From positions 46,022,569 through 46,086,568 of the forward strand of contig NC_088776.1 of the NCBI RefSeq assembly GCF_954871325.1: a stretch of DNA of 64,000 bases, given 5' to 3'. The notes beneath the pieces were generated by a model that was not told the DNA's origin, did no database searches, and saw nothing but the letters and a program-made list of their open reading frames with translations. The translations under genes were made by a program, and so were the position numbers. Shown here one piece after another: positions 38,892 to 52,073 of the stretch; the stretch's first letter is position 1; the number at the start of each line of letters is the position of its first letter. The DNA comes from Gordionus sp. m RMFG-2023. Its lineage: Eukaryota; Nematomorpha; Gordioida; Chordodea; Parachordodidae.

Positions 38892-41800
38892 AACTGCAAT
38901 AAAATAAAAACCATACTTGATATTTAAATAAAAAATATTTTATTTTGTTTCCCTCTTACTAACTTTTACATTATATTTAAAATAATATATACTATACATT
39001 TATTACAATATTAAAATATCGGGAAAATTATTTTGGGAAAGAATAGGCCTTACCCGAGGTGGGTTTTTCCTATGCATGTGAATAATAATTTTTAAAATTT
39101 ATACATAAATTATAAATGATTTATAAAATATTCATATTATGTAAGAAATAATATTTTAAAAATTTATAATTTTGGTTATATAATAGGTAAACATTAAAAT
39201 TGTTATATAATTAGCTCATTGGAATCTCTGAAAACTACCAAATACCCAGTAAAAGTTTTATGGTTACATATGTTTTTGTTCAGATAAAATATAATGAATA
39301 GGGTTTAATATTTTAATTAAGATACTTGTTATTAGATAACTTTGTTATATCTGAAAAATTTAGGAATTTGAAAAAGTTATTTTACGGGTTTAAAAAAATA
39401 TATTGTCAAATTTTTTTTAAATTTATTAATGTGGTCAATAAGAAATTAACTCCTAGAGAATTTATACTAAAGGGGAAAAGAATCGCAGTACTCGCGAGAA
39501 CCCTAGACTCTTCTCTATAATTCGATTTTATCATTATAGAGTCCCTTGAGATAGAGATTGACAAATTTAATCAAAATTTTTAGCCCCAGTCAGAAATTTG
39601 TTATTTTATTTGTTTGTTCTTTGTCAAATTGAAAAAAAAATCTAAATAATTTTAAAATATTATTATACTTTTCTTAATAATAGGAATTTAATGGATTTAT
39701 CCAACATCTAATTGAATGAAATTTTTTTTTTAAATGACAACAAGATTCTATTAATTGTATAGTATAGAATTCTAAGAGTATATCATTTTTAGACACCGAA
39801 AGAGGATATCAATTATGATAGGATATTCATGGCTTTATTGAAATATTTCCGAAGAAGAATTATTATGAAAAAATGTAGTATATAGTGAATAATTAATATT
39901 CTAATGATATTTTTTTGATCGCAAATAGTTCATTCGAGAATCGGAAATTCCAATCTAATTGCATCCATTTTAAAATAAATTCTAAATATAAAAAAATATA
40001 TATTTGGGTAAAAGGTGCTTCTGTTTGTATTTTTTATTATAATTATTTTTAAAAATATAAACTTTAATTATAATTTATTAAATTATTTTTCTGACATAAC
40101 ATTTTTTTAAAGACACTTTAGGGCTATATTTTTTTTTAAGACAACAAATAAAATCAGACTCTTTTTAAGAATAATTTATAATAAGATGATTGGTTAAATG
40201 GTTAAATTTTTTTTTTATTAAAGACCGATTAAAATCAAAATTTAATATTTCTATTCTTTATTACTTTATTTATTTATCTTGGAAAAAAAATATTTTCATT
40301 AAATGCTCTATCTTCGATGCTAGAAGAGTTTTAATTTTTTTTTAAATAATAAATTTACTTTTTTTTCTACCTCTTTGTCTGAAACTTTAAAAATAAATTT
40401 CATTTAATAACCCAGTTTTATTTTATATATTTATAATATTTAATATTAAATAATAAAAATTTCTTTTTTATAAATCAAATTTTAATAACAAAAAAAACAA
40501 ATGAAATCACTGATTTTGATTATCAGGCTCAGTGACAAATAATATCCCTGTTCGTTGGATTATCAGAGTGCCCCATTTATTAACTTACATGCTATAGGTT
40601 CAAATTCAGTGTTCAGCATTTTTCCTTGGATTATTGAGTCTGGAGCATTGTAAGTAGACCCAAAACCGGATCCAAGTTCGAAATATTTTGATAAAGATCG
40701 AATTAAACCGGAAAAAGTCGGATTGCACACGGGCTTAGAAATAATATTTTTTCGCTTCTTTCGTTTAAAATAAAAGGAATAATTTGGGATTATGGCAAAG
40801 CATTTAGTAATTTTTATTTTAAGTTAACAGTTTATATTAATTCAATTAAAAATTTCGTGCTCAGGCCCGAGAAAAAAAACAAGTTTTGTAGTCTACCTTA
40901 AGGCGAAAATTAAAAAGATTTTAAACATTTGGCGGGTAAGCGGACTGGTTAAAAAATAATTTTAAAACTGAGGGTAATTAAATATTTCTTTTTTTTATTC
41001 TTAATATTGCATATTTTATTAGTTTAAAAATTAAAATAAATAAAGAACTAAACCAACCATTAAAATAATTTTGAACATTTGGCGGGCAGGTGGGTTAGAC
41101 GTAATATTTTCGACAACTAAGGTGGGGGTGGGGTCAGGGTATATATTTTTAAATTAAGCATGTATTCTCGACGAAAAACCTGATTAAATTAAATCAGTTT
41201 GAAGGAGAACACTTTTACCACCTCCATAACGACGTCATCTAATGATACAAATTATAATATCATGTCATTGTACTTTTCGGATATGAATTGTCTAATACTG
41301 AGCACCTAATATGAGAAATTTTGATAATTGTGGCAAATGAGATTCTTTTTAAATACAATTTATATTATTTTCAAATTGCGTATAAATTGTATATAAAGAA
41401 TTTAAATTCCTTTATTATTTATCGCAGATTTGAGCTCGAGCCTTGTTAAGGTTTTGGAGATCTCTCCCTCAAATATTTTAAAAAAATATAAATCTTAACC
41501 AATTTTTTTAAAAAAGATTTTAAACTGGCAAAATAAAAAACTTAGTGACACCCCATAATTTATATGCCCCCCCCCCCGAGTTACTGTCCTACTGTTTGTA
41601 TACCCATAATTAAAACTTCAAACTATAAAATCAGAGAAAAAAACATTTATTAAAATTTAAAATAATTTTGTTTTCAAAATAAATTATAAAGCAAGGATAA
41701 AATATTTTATACTTTATAAAAAGATCATTTTTTAGGGGGTGATAGCCCCTCCAAAAACTATATAAAAATATAGTATATTATAAAATGGATTGCAATAAGT

Positions 41801-43279
41801 ATATAAATTTTTCTCATAATAAAAAATAAAAACAAAAAAATGTCATATAAGTATCTATTATATATGACGTAATGAGTTTATAAGCATTTCTTAAATTCTT
41901 AGCTTTACGATATGATATGTAACTTTAATATGAATTGCAAATGCAATTTGTTCACGGCATCATAGCTTTTTAACTATCAAAAGGGGGAAGGCTAATTATG
42001 GGGTGCTCTTAAAAATGGTTTTAAAAAAAGGCCAAATTGACATTGTTTTGTTACAATAAATGTTGTGACAACTTTAAATTCATTTTAAAAAAATTTAAAT
42101 AGGGGAAACTGGGGCCTCGAGGAATCCCAATAGGTATTAATAAAATCTGTTTTTAATAAAAAATCTCTTCGTTTCATAGTAATAGATTAACATATTTAAC
42201 AAATAACTACCTTTTTCAAAATTTAATTTTTTTTGAATTTATTTGGGGACAAATGATCCCTTCTCGGAAGAAGGTGATCCCACGGGCTGTAGTGGAAAAA
42301 TTTTGTCATTTTTACATTTAAAAAAAATTATATATTTTTTTAAAAATATATTTATTTAAAAATAATATAAAAAATTTTTTAATTCATTATTTCTGGTTTT
42401 TTAAGATGGTCAAAATATTTATTAATATTTATTTAAAAAATTATAAAAAGTTCTTTGCGGTTATAAATCATATAAAGTAATACAAAAATTATACATCTAG
42501 TTCATCAGAAAATGAAATTGTAACTGCATATTTATAATATAATCACATTTACATATTTTTTGATAAAAGAAAAATTAGCCCATAGCCTTTGTTTTAACTC
42601 GTCTTTTTTAAAAAATTCTAACTTGTTGTTGTTAATAGTAATTCTTATATTTAAAAATAATAGGAATAAATATCCCTTTAAGCTTAATATAAAGATATCA
42701 TCATATTATGTCAAAACTTTTAATTGAAAAAACGAAAAAGTATTATCCAGTCTGCTTTTCTGAATGGAATTCAGAATCAAGCCATAATCAAATTGAGAGG
42801 ACATGACCTTAGAGCTTAATACTTTTTAAAAACACTTCTGAATGTAACCCCGGGTTTAATGTGTGCTCTTGGGGGTATTATTATAGGAGGGCTAAGCCAA
42901 CCCTTTGCCTCTCACGCAATAAATGAATATATGGAAAAACATTTATTTGTGTAAAAAAATCTAATTATATTAGTTTATTTAAAGAAGAGAGACCCGCAGC
43001 ATTTAAATTTTTTTAAAAATATCAAATAATCAGTTAGGAAGCATTAGAAAATGACTAAAGGTGTTTAATATTTATTGCCTTTTCATATTTCTAATTTCAT
43101 TTTAAAAAACAGTTAAAATTATCCAAAATATTAAAAATATCAGCAGGGCTGGCCGGACCATAAAAATATATAAAAAATAAGTTCCCATTAATTATTTTTT
43201 TTAAAAAAAGAAGAAAAAAGTAACACATATATAATTTTAAAAAACTTTTTAAATGTATTTCATTCACATATCAGCAAAA
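38892..43279. other. Gene-free AT-rich stretch
   Basis: No coding sequence could be supported. GC-richer patches at about 40660-41140 (ACATTTGGCGGG occurs twice, near 40927 and 41076), a C-run at about 41565, and 42100-42300 (GGGGAAACTGGGGC and GGGACAAATGATCCC) probably are old TIR elements whose ends could not be paired. Confidence 0.4.
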
Positions 43280-45126
43280 CGGCGTGTACGCAGCAGGGGG
43301 GGGGGGGAGTGGGGGACAAATTCACCCCCCCCCCACCCCAAGCCAAAAAATACAGATGCCGGATTATATTTTTAAAAAATATTATTGATAATATTAATAT
43401 TTGTTAATATTTATTCCTATCTCATATATATTTAATTACATTTATTTATCACATTCATCAACTAAGTTATTTTATCAATTAATTTTGATTTCAAGTTTTC
43501 CTTGGCGTAATATTTACCTATTATTTTCAAATTTTATTGGCATATTATTTATCTAAATTTCTAGTCAAATAATAATTATCTCTGAAACTCCTTGTCCAAT
43601 AGGGAGAAAGAAATTGCAAGTTTGTCTAACAAGATCGAGTCTCCGCCATCAAGCAGTAACAGCTTTTATGGAGTTAGAAGAGCCGATTTTTCTTATTAGA
43701 ATGTATTATTTAATTATAGTACAACTATTTTATGTAATACTTTTCAAAAACATGACATTGACTTGATTAAGAAGATGAGAATAGCGGAGAGCATTATATT
43801 AGAACTAAAGGAAATTAGTGCTAATATTGATGAAGAATTTCATATTTTATATGTTATTGTTGAGTCAAAAGCAGAGCTATATTAATATTTGTCTCCTTCG
43901 ACTTGCAGCAAAGTTCATCGTCAAAACTCTCCTCTCTTAGATACATTTATAACCCAAATAAATGAATGGTTTTTAATTCATCATGCAGCACTTACCAATC
44001 CGCATATATTACTCACAAAAGCCTTTCCAACCTTTTTCAGATGGTGATAGAAAAAAATATAAATATTTGTTAGATTTTTAGCATGAAGATGTTAAAGTAT
44101 CTTATGATGCCTTATTAACTGAATAACTATGATTAAAAGATTAACTATAGTTGATACAGTCCCAAAAAATGCTACGGATGCTTTGCATTATTTCAAACAC
44201 ATTTTAGATTATATTCCCAATGTATTAAAATGGTTATATATAAATTAGTCACTCTTCCCATTATTAAACTAATGAGAGAACATTCTCTTTTTTAAGAAGA
44301 ATAACAGAGCCCTGCAGAGGTACCATTTGCAGGGCACGGGCCGAATTTTTTTTTCAAAATAAATTTCGGCCCGACTCTGGTTTTTTTTTAAAAATATTTC
44401 AGGCCCGGCCTGGCTTCTTCAGGCCCGGCCCGAATTTTTTAAAAATAAATTATAGTTATTTTTGATTTTTATAACTAATAATGGCGATTTCAAATATTTG
44501 GTTTTAAAATATACAGCCTGGCCAGGATATTTTTTTAAAAAATATTTTCAGGCCCAACCCGGGTGTTTTTTTTTAAAAAAAATTTGGGCCCGGCCCGGGT
44601 TTGTTTAAAAAAATTAAAATAAGGTCCGGGCCGGGGGCCGAGCCTGCAAGTCTCTGAAAAACATACCTATGAAGTATAACTTCTGAAAGTAGATTGAATG
44701 GTTTGGATCTTTTGAATATTCATAGAGATTTAACGCCAAGCAAAGGATGAGATAATTGAAAAAATAGTTCAAAACATACAAAATACAATTATTCCTAAGA
44801 AACATCTTGTGTATTAATTTATATTTCCAACATTTAAATTTTTTATACTTTATGTATAAATTTTAAAGGCTCAAAAAATTCAAATTTCAATTTTGGGTCA
44901 TTTAAGTGATTCATATGGTGGTTATATTCACCTTTATAATTTATAATTCACATTTATTTTATAGTTTTTCAATGCCGGTTTATATATAAAAATTTTTTGT
45001 AATTCACATTAATTTAAAATTGTGTATTAGAAAAGTTATTAGTCCTAATAAATTTATGCTTAATATTTTTAGATAATAATATTTCTTAAAATTTTTTATT
45101 ATCCCCCCCCCCTCCGTATGCGCCTG
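43280..45126 (+). mobile_element. hAT transposon remnant, interrupted by a family B2 MITE
   Basis: Ends CGGCGTGTACG and CGTATGCGCCTG (inverted), with G/C runs just inside, and target duplication CAGCAAAA / CAGTAAAG (6 of 8). Plus-strand transposase pieces include an ESIILELKEISANIDEEF region at about 43790-43850, a TNERTFSFLRRI-type dimerisation motif at about 44270-44303, and GLDLLNIHRDL after the inserted MITE. Frames are broken. Confidence 0.75.
44305..44656. mobile_element. MITE family B2 inserted in a hAT transposase
   Basis: Left end CAGAGCCCTGCAGAGG, right end GCCTGCAAGTCTCTG, with many GGCCCGG words. It splits the hAT dimerisation motif of the surrounding element, with RRI on the left and KTY-like codons on the right, so it is younger than that element. 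The 8-bp duplication is not evident. Confidence 0.75.
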
Positions 45127-46949
45127 CAGTAAAGCATGGGCTGCTAAACCTTATAAGCACCCAGCAGTTTAGAATAGGAATTAGGTAATATTTATGCAAT
45201 ATATTTTATAGTATATAATCTATTAAATATACATAAATAATTTTTAATATAATATACGACTGAATTAGGTAATTTTAAGTATAATAAATGTAATATTTTT
45301 ACTTTAATATATTATTTAACTTTTAAATAGCTATGAGAAGTAACATTTGGCAGCCTCTAAATTAGTCTAATTTTGGTGATCCAGGACCCAATGACTTAGA
45401 ACTGTTGTTTATCCAAACTTTCTATAAAATGCATAATTATATTCGTGATCACGAAATATCGATTCATTCATAGGTAACATGAAGTACATACCAGCCAGAA
45501 TTTATATAATATTTTACTTAAAAATATCATATTTAAAAAATATATTGTTATGGGAATTAAACAAAGAATTTTTGATAAAATGTGTAACACAAAATATGAT
45601 AAAAACTAATATTTCAAAAATAATTTTTTTTACACATTATTTCTTATGTTAGACATACAATTTACACCTTTTAGTTATAAGTCGTAAATTATCTCATAAA
45701 TATGTGCAAGATTTATGATGGAGGTAGATAAAAAAAAATAGATGTAATAAATTAAATAGAATATATATATAATATTTTAATTTCATTTTGTCGCCTAGAT
45801 TAAAAAAAAATTGAATACATTTTTTTATATGAAAAATAAATCTTTGGGAATAGAATTTGAACATGGAGAGTAAAGCTGGTATTTTTTTCCCAATTACATA
45901 AGTTTTAAATATAATAATTCTTATTAACTATCTGATATGATTAAATAGAAAAATTGAAATTGATTTGTTTTGTACTGTATATTTTTTAGAGGGAATCCCC
46001 TTCTTACGCCAATGGAATATACTTCCAGGAGTCAAAATATAGGGATCAGGGTATTGGCCTACTTTTTTCAAACCCAAATAAATTTAATTCTAAAAAATTA
46101 TTCTGGATAAAACATATTATCCTCAAAGAGTAAGCTATTTTATCTTTTTAGAAAAAATCATATTTTTTTTGCATATTCATAATTGACCCACTCATAAAAT
46201 AAAGGTTTAAATATAAAATTTAAAAATAAAAGTGGGCATTGCGTAAATATAAAATTGCTTTCAAAATTATTTGAAAAACTTTATAAATTTTTTAATATTT
46301 TGGTAAAAAAGAAGAATTAAAATAAAATCATTTTGATCTAAAATAAAAATTAAACTTAACCTTTTTTTCTTCTCTTTATAAACCCGATAGCAAAAGATTT
46401 AGCGATCTTTCACATCAGTAAATGGGAAAATGAGACAAAATGACTGTGGGCCATGATCGTTTTCTCTACCTTTATAACGCAATTCAGACTCGTATTATAC
46501 GTTTTATAACTTTTAAAAGTTGTCAGATTATAAAATAGTGTTAAAATTTTCATAGAGTTTATTCGTTGATATTTTTAAAGTTTATACATTTAAACCGAAA
46601 AGTTTTCTATTTTTTGTTACTTTTTGGTATGGTAAAATGGTAAATCACATTTTCTTCTGTAAAAATAAAAAGACTAAGACTGTGTCCTGGTTCATCTTAT
46701 TTTTAAAACTGATTTAATACACAAATCCAAATATAAATTACTGATAAAATATTAAATGTCTATAATCGGCTTAGTCTCGAAAAAGGACTTTATATAAAAA
46801 ATATAAATTTTCTAAGCATTAAAAGATATATAAATTTAATATTATATTTGACAAAAAATGTTGGAAATATAGATTAGTGCAAAAAAATATTTTTAAGAAT
46901 TATTGCATGTAAATAAACTTCCAAAGTATTCATGAAAAATAATGAAAAA
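45127..46949. other. Gene-free AT-rich stretch
   Basis: No reading frames, inverted ends or RNA genes could be supported. The left end of the hAT remnant at 46950-47109 may lie within the right part. Confidence 0.4.
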
Positions 46950-47109
46950 TATAATTAAGATGCATAAAGAAATTTATTTTGTAAAATTGAATCGTCTTTG
47001 GGATTGAGCCAATTTTTCAATGATTTTATCAGTTTTGGTATGAACTTCCTATGCATATTAAGAAGGACTAACGCCCTTTTAATCTATTTTCAGAGGTAGT
47101 ACTTCTCAG
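46950..47109 (-). mobile_element. hAT remnant, left piece (continues at 53927)
   Basis: The sequence resembles the 3' part of the hAT transposases at 17690-17800 and 52390-52520. It stops at GAGGTAGTACTTCTCAG. The expected continuation, GGTATGTTTTTG, is found at 53935 after another CTTCTCAG. One hAT has therefore been split by about 6.8 kb of later insertions. Confidence 0.7.
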
Positions 47110-47181
47110 GACTGTTGTTAAACGTCACGGTTTAAGCAGATTTTTAAATACGACGCTTAATATTTTATCCATAAAAATATT

Positions 47182-49036
47182 TGTTACATGTTTGTAACTA
47201 TATATTCTCGTTTTATATTAATATACTTTTCCGTTTAGAAGGTTTAAGGCGATCGTTTTTTAGTAACGATATTATTATTAACGATATATTTGTATTGTAA
47301 TAATATATTACAGGGTTTCCCATTCAAAAGGAAAAGTCCCAATCAAAAAGGGAAAAGTTTCAAACATAAAAGGAAAAGGTCCGATCAAAAAAGGAAAAGG
47401 GTCAATCATAAAAGGTCCAAACAAAAAAGGAAAAGTGTCAATCAAAAAAGGAAAATTTCTAAAAAGAAAGGAAAAAGTCCGATCAAAAAAGGAATAGTGG
47501 CAAACAAAAAAGGAAAAGGTTCAATCAAAAAAGGAAAAGGTCCAATCAAAAAAGAAAAGTGTCAATCGAAAAAGGAAAATTTCCAAAAGGAAAGGAAAAG
47601 TGTCAATCAAAAAAGGAAGATTCCCATTCAAAAGAGGAAAATCGTATTTTATTTAAATTTTTATTTATTTTTGTTATCCCTTCTTAATTTATTTCTAAAT
47701 TTTTGCTATTTCTTTACGTTTTTTTTCTTACTGTATCTTTTCTCAATTTATTTCTAATTTTTTGCGATTTTCTTTACTTTTATTATATCTTCTCTCAATT
47801 TATTTTTCTTCTCATTTTTAATTCTTTTGTATATTTAAAAATAATTTATAAATTTAGGTCCATTTTTTTTAACCTTTTCAATCTCGTCATTTTTAATCTT
47901 TATTTTTTTGAGCATTTCTCAATTTTTTCTCTTCTCATTTTTGATAATTTTAAAAATAAGAATTTAAAAATGATTATATTTGATTAATTTACATATCGTT
48001 TGGTATTACAGTTCAAACTTATTTTATTTTAAAAAGGTACATTATAACCAAAATTTAATTTTTGTCTGCCAAGAACATTAAATATAATTTTAAAAGATAA
48101 TTATCAAAAATGAGAAGAAAAAAATTGAGAAAAGCTCAAAAAAATAAAGAATAAAAATGACTTAAAGAGATTGAAAAGGTTAGAAATGTATGTAAAAGAT
48201 TACAATGAAAAAATCATATAAAGAATATTGAATGTATGATGGAAAAAAAACGTAAAGAATTGTTAAAAAAATGGACCTATATTTATAAATTATTTTTAAA
48301 AATACAAAAGAATTATCAAAAATGAGAAGAAAAATAAATTGAAAGAAGATATAGTAAGAAAAATAAAAGTAAAGAAAATCGCAAAAAGTTAGAAATAAAT
48401 TGAGAAAAGATACAGTAAGAAAAATAACGTAAAGAAATCGTAAAAATTTAGAATATAAATTAAGAAGGAATAACAAAAATAAATAAAAATTTAAAAAAAT
48501 TACTGTTTTCCTTTTTTAAATGGGAATTTTCCTTCTTTGATTGACACTTTTCCTTTTTTGATTGAACCTTTTCCTTTGACACTTTTCCTTTTTGATCGGA
48601 CTTTTACCTTTCTTTATGGGAATTTTCCTTTTTTGATTGACACTTTTCCTTTTTTGTTGGACCTTTTCCTTTTATGATTGACCCTTTTACTTTTTTGATC
48701 GGACCTTTTCCTTTTATGATTGAAACTTTTCCTTTTTTGATTTGGACTTTTCCTTTTTTGAATGGGAAACTCTGTATATGTTGTAAATTGGGTAACGTGA
48801 TTTTATATGATATACATTTTTTAAATAATTGATTTATTTTGGTTATAAAAGGAGATCTTATATTATAAAATTTATCAGTTAACTTTTCAATAAAGAATCA
48901 TTTAAAATCTTATATTTAAATTAAATTCATACTTCTAATATACATTATACAAAGCAATACCCTCAACAGACTTCAAATACCCTACTAATTCCTATCAATT
49001 CCGACGTTCAAGACAAGCTAATTTCCTTGCTTGGCA
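47182..49036. repeat. Left terminal repeat of the LTR-type element (with foldback insertion)
   Basis: It matches the right repeat on both sides of the foldback element at 47311-48774, with 129 bp before it and 262 bp after it. Shared landmarks are TTTAAGGCGATCGTTTTTTA and AATTCCGACGTTCAAGAC. Confidence 0.7.
47311..48774. mobile_element. Foldback element with repeat-built arms
   Basis: Ends are CAGGGTTTCCCATTC and GAATGGGAAACTCTG. The whole element is one giant inverted repeat, with a left arm about 47311-47960 and a right arm about 48085-48774 around a short loop. The outer half of each arm is a tandem array of about 20-bp units (AAAAAGGAAAAGTGTCAATC type, about 15 on the left). The inner halves are T-rich or A-rich and complementary to one another. 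The matching site at about 51660 lacks the element, so insertion is real. Flanks ATATATTA / TATATGTT match poorly. It encodes no transposase; open frames in the arms are by-products of the repeat. Confidence 0.88.
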
Positions 49037-49380
49037 TGGTGTAGGATAGGGGCATCAGCTTATTGAAAGCTGGTGCTGAGTCTGTCAACCTATGCGCTCC
49101 TGGTATGGGTCTGAAGATGAAGAGACGGTTGTGAAAAGAAATACTCGATATTTAAAAAAAAAGCTTTCATTTGTTCCTCCTCAATTTATAATAAAATATT
49201 TGATTCATATTCAGAAAAATTATTATTTTTTGTTTAACATTTAAATTTTATTTTATTTTTAATTACAATGATTAGTAAATTAAAGTAATAGATTACTAGA
49301 ATGTGGTGATATAATTAAATTAAAACCAGTACTGGTTATTATTATTATATTATTCCAATTAATATAGTGTGAGACCTTTC

Positions 49381-49612
49381 TTATATAAGTATAAGTCAAG
49401 GGTATAACTACGAAAAAAAGCTATATTCTATTTTTAGGTTGGTTTTCCCCATTAAGAATATATAGTATTAATATATAATTACGAGAAAGGACTATTATGT
49501 ATAACTACTAGCACAATTATAGTGTAAATTATATCCTTCTTATATATGTCTAAGTCAAGGGTATAATTACGTTAAAAAAAACTATATTGTATTCCTAGTT
49601 TGCTCCCCACTC
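49381..49612. repeat. Direct repeat, about 75 bp, spacing 158
   Basis: TATAAGTCAAGGGTATAACTACG at 49391 recurs as CTAAGTCAAGGGTATAATTACG at 49549, each followed by a similar CTATATT stretch. It lies in the interior of the LTR-type element. Confidence 0.65.
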
Positions 49613-49866
49613 CCCTTCCAATTTTTTTGATTTGTTTATATACTAATCATTGTTATTTAACTATTTCTTCCAAATATCTTCTAAATTTTTGATAACATAA
49701 CAAATGTTTAGATCTTGTTATTATATTTGATCGCCTACTTTCCCCAGTTTTTATGATTGTCTCTCAAAATAATTTTTTTTTTCAGAGACATTTTTTTTAT
49801 TTAATTTTCATAAATAGAGGAAAATATATATATTGGGACAAAATATATATTGGACTTCATATATAT

Positions 49867-51322
49867 CAGAGACCTGCAGAGGCACCATTTGCACGGCCCG
49901 GCCCGGCTTTAAATTTTTTAGGCCCGGCCCGGCCCTTATATTTTTTAAAAAATTTTTTTACGGCCCGGCCCGGCCCGGATTTAAAGATTTAAGGCCCGGC
50001 CCGGATAAATTTAAAAAAAATTTTTACGGCCCGGCCCGGATTTAAAAATTTCAGGCCCGGCTCGGAATTTTTTAAAATTATATTCGACCTGGTATATACA
50101 AAAATTCACCTATGAGGTATTTTACCATATTTTTCAGCGAGTATTATCGTTTATTATTTAAAAAATACATGAAAAAAGCTAATATTTTGAGAATATTATA
50201 TTCTATTTATAAAAATTATAAAACTGTTATTTATAAAAATGGATATTTTGAGCATATACTATATTTTTTGCATTTATAAAAATAAAACTAATATTCATAA
50301 AAATGGTAATAATATTTTGAGCATATACTATATTTTATATTGCATTTAAAAAAAATAAAACTAATATTTAATTTATAAAAATGGAAAATATTTTGAGAAT
50401 ATATTGTATTTAATTTACTATTTAATTTATAAAATAAAAATAAATCGCTATTTAAAAAAATGCATGTATAATAAATAGTATTTTGAAAATATAATCTAAT
50501 TGCACAATATTAATATAATTTATTTTATAATTTTTAAATATTTTATATTACATTTATAGGTTGGTTTTTCAGGTGTAAAAAAAATTTATTAATCTTCATG
50601 GATTTACCATCACATTTATGTCTTTTTAGATGTGATGTACCATGTTTATAATTATAAGATAATATACTTGAACAATTCTTACATTGTACGAAGCCAATGT
50701 TTTTTTTATTTTCATCTATGATGATGTTAAATTTAGCCCATATTTCATATTTTAAATTATTATTTGTATTTCTAAAAGAATAAATATTATTTTTAATTTT
50801 ATTAATTATATCATTAGTATTTTGTGCCATGATATTCCTTTATTTGATTGTTTTGGTAAATATTCTAAAAATTTAGATATGAATTATAAAAAATATATTA
50901 TTAATACTTGAATATTGGGGCTTATTTAAGATATTCCTTTATTTGATTGTTTTGGTAAAATATGTTGATATGAATTATAAAAAAATATATTAATACTTTG
51001 AATAAATTTGCAGGAAATTAATAATTAGATCGATCTGTGGGTGTTAGGTATGTTAACCATCACCCAATATTATATTAATCATAACTATAATATAATATAA
51101 TCTTATAACCATTAACTCATAATGTAAAAATTTTTATAAAATATTAAGGCCCGGCCCGGGTTTAACAATCTTAGGCCCGGCCCGGATATATTTTAAAAAA
51201 AATTTTTAGGCCCGGCCCGGATATATTAAAAAAAAACTTTTTAGGCCCGGCCCGGCCCGGGTATATTTAAAAAATTTAAAATACGGCCCGGCTGGGCTTA
51301 GGGCCGGGCCTGCAGGTCTCTG
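49867..51322 (-). mobile_element. hAT-derived element encoding only a BED zinc finger
   Basis: Ends CAGAGACCTGCAGAGG and GCCTGCAGGTCTCTG, flanked by ATATATAT on both sides. GGCCCGG clusters fill the first and last 200 bases. A minus-strand frame at 50830-50543 (95 codons, ATG start) encodes a BED finger (VQCKNCSSILSY with GTSHLKRHKC). The rest of a transposase is missing. Tandem copies of an AT-rich unit of about 70 bp occupy about 50190-50480, and a direct repeat beginning ATATTCCTTTATTTGATTG is at 50832 and 50932. Confidence 0.82.
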
Positions 51323-51524
51323 ATATATATATATCGAAAAACAAAAAAATATACAATTATATTGATATGCAAATATTAATTTATAAGATATGTTTAATTC
51401 TTGTTATTATAGTTTATTACTTACTTTCCCCAGTTTTGATGATTGTATTTTTTTTACAAAAATTAATTTCCATGATCATTTTTTCCCCGATACTAAATTT
51501 TTTTTATTTTTTGGAGGTGTTGGA

Positions 51525-51915
51525 TGTTACATGTTTATAAACTATATATTATTTTTAACGATATATTCGTTTTATATTATACTTTTTCATTTTAGAAGGT
51601 TTAAGGCGATCGTTTTTTAGTAATGATATATTATTTTAACGATATATTCGTATTGTAATAATATATTATAATGTGATTCTATAAGATATACATTTTTTAC
51701 AAATTTATTTATTTTGGTTATAAAAAGAAATCTTATATTATAAAATTTATCAGTTAACTTTTCATAATAAAGAATCATTTAAAATCTTATATTTAAATTA
51801 AATTCCTACTTCTAATATACATTATACAAAGCAATTTCCCCTCAACTGACTTCAAAAACCCTACTATTTCCTATTAATTCCGACGTCCAAGACAAGCTAA
51901 TTTCTCCGCTTGTCA
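51525..51915. repeat. Right terminal repeat of the LTR-type element
   Basis: 391 bp, from TGTTACATGTTTATAAAC to CTCCGCTTGTCA. It lacks the foldback insertion and so serves as the empty site for it. Confidence 0.7.
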
Positions 51916-52073
51916 AGAATATTATACAAACCTGAAGATTCTGTTCCAAGATGTATAAAGGTTTGGACGTTCTATTAGTATAATCTCATGACTTAGTGAA
52001 TATTTTCCTGACTAAAATATTAAGTTAGCCTTAAAAAAATTCGCTCAAAACGATTTACAGCACTACATCTCAG

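Larger units (their letters stand above)
47182..51915. mobile_element. Short non-coding LTR-type element fossil (TRIM/LARD-like)
   Basis: Two direct terminal repeats start TGTTACATG and end in CA. The right repeat is 391 bp. The left is also 391 bp once the foldback element inside it is discounted. A TGGTGTAGGATAGGG sequence directly after the left repeat fits a primer-binding site. Flanks are AAAATATT / AGAATATT, somewhat longer than the usual 4-6 bp. The repeats look about nine-tenths identical by eye, so it is not recent. The interior (about 1 kb without the later hAT insertion) encodes no recognisable retroviral proteins. Confidence 0.6.
47110..52065. mobile_element. MITE family A copy split by a 4.7-kb insertion
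   Basis: The left 72 bp (47110-47181, from GACTGTTGTTAAACG) and right 150 bp (51916-52065, ending TTTACAGCACTA) together match a full family A MITE of about 214 bp, the length of the copy at 10058-10271. Flanks are CTTCTCAG / CATCTCAG (7 of 8). The inserted material is the LTR-type element at 47182-51915. Confidence 0.78.

Noticed and set aside
47311-47640. CRISPR-like regular 20-bp repeats
   Set aside because: Units are directly adjacent with no unique spacers, the same array occurs inverted at the other end, and the host is a eukaryote.
47290-48476. Open reading frames rich in Lys or Phe/Leu
   Set aside because: They follow from translating the AAAAAGGAAAAG repeats and T-rich arms of the foldback element. 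Their composition is that of the repeat, and no splice sites or homology support a protein.
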